Shown: one piece after another, positions 59,168-64,000 of the stretch
How positions within the stretch are numbered: the first letter of the stretch is position 1
Layout: each line of letters opens with the position of its first letter
DNA from: an uncultured Pelagibacteraceae bacterium
Lineage (GTDB): Bacteria > Pseudomonadota > Alphaproteobacteria > Pelagibacterales > Pelagibacteraceae
NCBI GenBank assembly: GCA_902610315.1
Contig: CACLVA010000006.1
Coordinates: 16,706-80,705, forward strand
Direction: 5' to 3'
Length of the DNA: 64,000 nucleotides
Made by a program: the position numbers and the translations under genes
The notes under the pieces: generated by a model
The model's input: the letters and a program-made list of their open reading frames with translations, nothing else
Databases searched by the model: none
Told to the model about the DNA's origin: nothing

Positions 59168-60283
59168 ATGAAAAATTATCTAAATTTTGAAAATGAAATT
59201 AAAAACATCGAGGCAGAAATAGACAAATTAAAGGATCCCTACAACAATGAGGGTATTTCAACAGTTGATACTGGTAGAATAGATAAATTGCAATTGGATC
59301 TTGATAAAAAGTTAAAAGATATTTACTCAAAACTCGACCCCTGGCAAACAACTTTAGTTGCCAGACATGAAGACAGACCAAAATCAAAATTCTTTATTGA
59401 TAATTTGTTCGATAATTTTTTTCCTTTATCAGGAGATAGATTGTTTGGAGAGGATAAGTCCTCAATAGCTGGGCTAGCTAACTTCGAGGGGCGTTCGGTT
59501 ATGGTTATAGGTCAAGAGAAAGGCGAAGATCTTAATTCTAGAATTGAAAGAAATTTTGGCATGATGAGGCCCGAGGGTTATAGAAAGTCAATAAGATTAA
59601 TGAAAATTGCAGACAAGTTCGGATTGCCGATAATATTTTTTATTGATACTCCTGGTGCATATCCAGGTGTAGGCGCTGAGGAGAGAGGTCAGGCAGAAGC
59701 AATAGCTAAATCAATAGAGTGCTCTTTATCTTTGGGTGTCCCGACTATTTCAATAATAATTGGTGAGGGTGGATCAGGAGGAGCGATAGCTTTAGCATCG
59801 TCTAATAAAATACTAATGTTCGAAAACGCGATTTATTCTGTTATTTCACCTGAAGGGTGCGCATCTATATTGTGGAGAGATCCAAAAAAAACTCTGGAAG
59901 CTGCCACTGCAATGAAACTTACTTCTAATAACTTATTAGAACTAAAAATAATTGATGAAATAGTTAAAGAACCAAGCGGTGGGGCTCACAGAGATAAAGA
60001 CAAAATACTTCTAGACTTAAGAAAATCCATTAGTAGAAATTTAGGGGAATTAACCACAATGTCTAGACAGGAGGTAATTGATCAAAGAAAAAATAAATTT
60101 TTAAATATTGGAAGAGAAAAAAAACTTTCTAAACAAGCTCTATCGTCAGAAGAATTATTTTCAAATGGTGTTAATAAAATATTTAATACAAAAAATAGTT
60201 TCTGGAAAAATAAATTTGTGATATTCCCAACAGTTTTTATTATTTTATTTATTATTTTGACCTTCTATTTTAATATTAATTAA
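59168..60283 (+). CDS. accA: Acetyl-CoA carboxylase carboxyltransferase subunit alpha (extra C-terminal TM)
   Basis: IFFIDTPGAYPGVGAEERGQAEAIA; GEGGSGGAIAL; C-terminal FVIFPTVFIILFIILTFYF. Confidence 0.93.
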   Translation: MKNYLNFENEIKNIEAEIDKLKDPYNNEGISTVDTGRIDKLQLDLDKKLKDIYSKLDPWQTTLVARHEDRPKSKFFIDNLFDNFFPLSGDRLFGEDKSSIAGLANFEGRSVMVIGQEKGEDLNSRIERNFGMMRPEGYRKSIRLMKIADKFGLPIIFFIDTPGAYPGVGAEERGQAEAIAKSIECSLSLGVPTISIIIGEGGSGGAIALASSNKILMFENAIYSVISPEGCASILWRDPKKTLEAATAMKLTSNNLLELKIIDEIVKEPSGGAHRDKDKILLDLRKSISRNLGELTTMSRQEVIDQRKNKFLNIGREKKLSKQALSSEELFSNGVNKIFNTKNSFWKNKFVIFPTVFIILFIILTFYFNIN

Positions 60284-62677
60284 TAATAATATTGTATCTT
60301 GTCTTATTTTTTCTAACAATTTTTCGAAAAGTCCAAAAGACTCTTTTTTATATTCAAGTAATGGATCTCTTTGACCATAAGATCTTAAGCCAATTACTTG
60401 CCTTAATTGCTCTAAATACTGAATGTGATTCTTCCAATTTAAATCAATAACTTGTAAAAAAATTTTTTTTTCAAGATCATTATTACCGACTTCAGACAAA
60501 AATAAGGCTCTTTGATTTCTTTTATCCAAAAATTTATCTTTTATAGCTTTGTCTATTTCAATTTGACTAGAGGAAAAAATTTTATTAAGGTAATCTGAAT
60601 CTTTGTTTTGCAGTAAATTTTCAAATTTACTTTTCAATACTTTATTTTTTTCTAGGTTCACTGATTTATTTTTTTCTCTAATTATTTCCTTAACTTCATC
60701 ATCTAACAGTTTGTCAATAATTTGAGATATTTCATTTGAATTTAAAATTTTATTTCTTTGATTAAAAATTACTTGTCTTTGGTCATTAAGAACATTATCG
60801 AATTTCAAAAGTGACTTTCTTATATCAAAATTTCTTGCCTCCACTTTTTGTTGAGCTCTTTCAAGTGCTTTATTAATCCAAGGATGGTCAATACTTTCTC
60901 CATCTTTAAGCCCAAGCTTTTCCAACATATTATTAATGGACTCTGAACCAAATATTCTCATTAAGTCATCTTCTAGACTAACAAAAAAAATTGAATTACC
61001 CTCATCTCCTTGTCTACCAGATCTTCCTCTTGCCTGATTATCAACTCTTCTGGACTCCATTCTTTCTGTTCCAATTACATAAAGACCACCTAAAGCTTTA
61101 ACTTTAGTTTTTTCATTTTCGAGTTTAATGTTTTTACTTTCATCATTACTAATTTTTTTACCACCAAGCTGAATATCAACTCCTCTTCCTGAAATACTTG
61201 TTGTGATAATTACAGAATTTAATTTACCAGCATTTGCAATAATATCGGCCTCTTTTTCGTGGTTCTTAGCATTTAAAACTGTATGCTCAATTCTTTTTTT
61301 CTTTAAAAGTCCGGAATATATTTCTGATTTATCTACACTTGATGTAAACACCATAACAGGTTGGCCTTTTTTATTGCAATTAAGTATTAATTCAATAATT
61401 GCATTTTGTTTTTCTTTTTCGGTTCTAAAAATTTTGTCATTAAAATCTTTTCTTATCATTTTCTTATTAGTTGGAATCGAAATAACGTTTAAGTTATAGA
61501 TTTCAAAAAATTCTTGACTTTCAGTCAAAGCTGTCCCAGTGCATCCCGCAAGTTTTTCATATAGTTTAAAATAGTTTTGATAAGTAATTGAAGCCAATGT
61601 CTGATTTTCTATTTCAATCTTTACATTTTCCTTTGCTTCAATTGCTTGGTGAAGACCATCTGCATATCTTCTTCCTTCTAGCATTCTACCAGAAATTTCA
61701 TCGATAATTTTAACTTTGTTATCTACTAAAACATAGTCTTTATCTTTTTTAAAAATAAAGTTTGCTTTTAAAGCTTGATTAACGTGATGAACTATATGTA
61801 AATTGGCCGGATCGTAAAAATTATTATTTTTTAGAATACCTATGCGGATTAAAATTTTTTCAATATTATCTATACCATTGTTGGTTAACATAATAGATCT
61901 ATCTTTTTCATCTATCTCATAATCATTAGAAGTCAAACTCTTAACAAATTTATTTATTGATTTATATTGTTTGCTTATATCTTCTGCTTGACCAGAAATA
62001 ACTAAAGGTGTTCTCGCCTCATCAATTAAGCAAGAATCAATTTCATCAACAATTGCATAATGTCTATTTTTTTGAACAAGTTGATTAAGTGAAAGTTTCA
62101 TATTATCTTTCAAATAATCAAAACCTAGCTCACTGTTAGTAGCATATGTAATATCACAATTATAATTTCTTAATCGCTCCTCGTCCTCTTGATAATTATT
62201 TATGAAGCCACAACTCACTCCTAAAAAGTTATAGATTTTTGACATATTTTCACAGTCTCTCTTAGCAAGATAATCGTTTACAGTAACAATGTGCACACCT
62301 TTGCCGTAAAGTGAATTTAAGTAAGCGGCTAAAGCAATTGTGATAGTTTTACCCTCACCCGTTTTCATTTCTGCAATTTTACCTTGGTGTAAAACTATTC
62401 CACCTAGTATCTGAACATCAAAGTGTCTTTCTCCTCTTTTTCTCTTAGATGCTTCTCTAACTAACGCAAAAGCTTCACATATTATTTCGTCTGTCACTTT
62501 TCCATTATTCAATTTTAATTTTAAATCAGCAGTTTTTTTTGGAAAATCTTTATCGTCTAGGCTTGAAATTTTTTTTTCAAGATCATTTACCTTTTTCAAA
62601 AGATGTTGAATTTTCTCAATCTCCTTTTGATTGTTGCTTTTAAAAATTTTACTTATAAAACTTAGAGGATTTAACAT
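60245..62677 (-). CDS. secA: Preprotein translocase ATPase SecA (no C-terminal zinc domain)
   Basis: AEMKTGEGKTITIALAAYLN; YATNSELGFDYLKDNM; ends without CxCxxG motif. Confidence 0.96.
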   Translation of the reverse strand: MLNPLSFISKIFKSNNQKEIEKIQHLLKKVNDLEKKISSLDDKDFPKKTADLKLKLNNGKVTDEIICEAFALVREASKRKRGERHFDVQILGGIVLHQGKIAEMKTGEGKTITIALAAYLNSLYGKGVHIVTVNDYLAKRDCENMSKIYNFLGVSCGFINNYQEDEERLRNYNCDITYATNSELGFDYLKDNMKLSLNQLVQKNRHYAIVDEIDSCLIDEARTPLVISGQAEDISKQYKSINKFVKSLTSNDYEIDEKDRSIMLTNNGIDNIEKILIRIGILKNNNFYDPANLHIVHHVNQALKANFIFKKDKDYVLVDNKVKIIDEISGRMLEGRRYADGLHQAIEAKENVKIEIENQTLASITYQNYFKLYEKLAGCTGTALTESQEFFEIYNLNVISIPTNKKMIRKDFNDKIFRTEKEKQNAIIELILNCNKKGQPVMVFTSSVDKSEIYSGLLKKKRIEHTVLNAKNHEKEADIIANAGKLNSVIITTSISGRGVDIQLGGKKISNDESKNIKLENEKTKVKALGGLYVIGTERMESRRVDNQARGRSGRQGDEGNSIFFVSLEDDLMRIFGSESINNMLEKLGLKDGESIDHPWINKALERAQQKVEARNFDIRKSLLKFDNVLNDQRQVIFNQRNKILNSNEISQIIDKLLDDEVKEIIREKNKSVNLEKNKVLKSKFENLLQNKDSDYLNKIFSSSQIEIDKAIKDKFLDKRNQRALFLSEVGNNDLEKKIFLQVIDLNWKNHIQYLEQLRQVIGLRSYGQRDPLLEYKKESFGLFEKLLEKIRQDTILLLINIKIEGQNNK

Positions 62678-62745
62678 TTTTTAAATTTTCATATACATTA
62701 ATATTTAAATAAATATATAGTCATAAATTAATAATTTTAAATATT

Positions 62746-64000
62746 ATGGCTATAAATTTAAGTAATTTTCTTATTTCTAAAGAAGACAAGTCAAAAATGG
62801 CAGACTTTCAAGACTTGGACCATTTAGATGGATTGTCCATATCTGTTACATCTGCAAATTTATATAATAATAACAGAGATGATCTCGTTCTTTTTTACTT
62901 TAGAAATGGTGCCGAGTATGCATCTGTTTACACAAAGTCAAATGTAATCTCAGAAAACATAAAGTGGAACAAATCTATAAAAAGTAGAAAAGCTAAAGCA
63001 TTATTGGTAAATGCTCGTAATGCGAACTGTTTGACTGGGATGAAAGGGTTTAATTCATTAAAAGAAATTGCTGAAGAGATTGCAAAATTATTAACAGAAA
63101 AACAGAAAACAGACGAAGATACCCCACAAAGAGTAAGCACTAGTGAAATTATATTTGGGTGTACCGGAACCATTGGAGAAACTTACCCTTTACAAAAAAT
63201 TAAATCTTCAATCAATGATTTAGTTGGTAAAATAAAATATACTCAGAATAAATATTTGTGGATAAAAGCAGCAATGAGCATTTTAACAACAGATTTAAAA
63301 CCAAAGTTAGCTATGGAGGAATGTAAAATTGGTAAAACAAAAATAAAAATTTATGGAATTGCAAAAGGCTCAGGCATGATATCTCCAAATATGGCAACTA
63401 CTTTGGCATATCTTTTTACAGATGCAAATTTACCTTCGAGCACATTAAAAAAAATTTTAAACAAAAATGTGAACAATACATTTAACGCGATAACTTGTGA
63501 TGGGGACACAAGTACAAACGATATGATTACATTTTTTTCTACAGCAAGTGCGAAAAATAAATATATCAAAAATGCAAACGATTTAAATTTGAAAGAATTT
63601 GACAGGGCTGTAAATAATGTTTTACTCAATCTTGCAAAAAGAGTAGTTAGTGATGGAGAAGGTGCCTCAAAATTTATTCAAATAGAAGTTTTGAAATGTA
63701 AAACCGAAGATGATGCAAAAAAAATAAGTTTCTCAATTGCTAACTCTCCCTTGGTAAAAGCTGCTTTTGCGGGAGAAGATCCCAATTGGGGTAGAGTAAT
63801 GATGGCTGTTGGAAAAGCAAATGTTGATTTAAACGTTAATTCTATAAATTTATTAATTGGAAATAATAAGGTTTTAGACAAAGGTCAACTTTCAAAAAGT
63901 TATTCAGAACAAAATCTTAAAGAGTATATGAAAAATGATTCACTTAGAATTATTGTAGAAATGAACTTAGGAAAAAAAAATTTCACATGTTACACTATGG
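62746..64000 (+). CDS. argJ: Glutamate N-acetyltransferase/amino-acid acetyltransferase, runs off right edge
   Basis: KGSGMISPNMATTLAYLFTDA; TCDGDTSTNDM. Confidence 0.93.
   Translation, partial: MAINLSNFLISKEDKSKMADFQDLDHLDGLSISVTSANLYNNNRDDLVLFYFRNGAEYASVYTKSNVISENIKWNKSIKSRKAKALLVNARNANCLTGMKGFNSLKEIAEEIAKLLTEKQKTDEDTPQRVSTSEIIFGCTGTIGETYPLQKIKSSINDLVGKIKYTQNKYLWIKAAMSILTTDLKPKLAMEECKIGKTKIKIYGIAKGSGMISPNMATTLAYLFTDANLPSSTLKKILNKNVNNTFNAITCDGDTSTNDMITFFSTASAKNKYIKNANDLNLKEFDRAVNNVLLNLAKRVVSDGEGASKFIQIEVLKCKTEDDAKKISFSIANSPLVKAAFAGEDPNWGRVMMAVGKANVDLNVNSINLLIGNNKVLDKGQLSKSYSEQNLKEYMKNDSLRIIVEMNLGKKNFTCYTM

Overview
AT-rich, gene-dense alphaproteobacterial window whose gene order and composition resemble SAR11/Pelagibacterales. 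This is an inference from gene order; no search was run. Most of it is housekeeping: RND efflux, msrA, dapE/dapD, argB, yidC-yidD-rnpA-rpmH, dcd-murA-hisD-infA, hisS-hisZ-hisG, folC-accD-trpABF-pyrF-ihfB-rpsA-aroA, lptB/lptC, argD-argF, kdsB-pheA-4.5S RNA-dnaX-ybaB-recR, glcB, accA, secA, argJ. The accessory part is ~24982-34967, between hisG and trxA. It holds (i) a minus-strand operon of a sigma-factor-like protein, a GHKL/MORC-like ATPase and a DruA-like DUF4338 protein; (ii) a minus-strand ORF with a possible PD-(D/E)XK core; (iii) a plus-strand unit with a candidate ~132-nt structured RNA, a string of tiny overlapping ORFs with an embedded tRNA-Leu-like element, RmuC, a phage-type exonuclease and an ExoI-like protein. 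Each of these three units starts at a copy of the same motif, TCCGGGGTATATATA. I propose this as a candidate undescribed defence/conflict island with its own promoter class. Next to it, trxA is cut by a clean 28-nt hairpin-containing insertion that starts with an in-frame stop (bypass candidate or fresh pseudogene). Elsewhere: a candidate His-rich leader peptide before tRNA-His/hisS-hisZ-hisG, a tRNA-His without G-1, a divergent tRNA-Thr(GGT), and a glcB frameshift at an A9 run.
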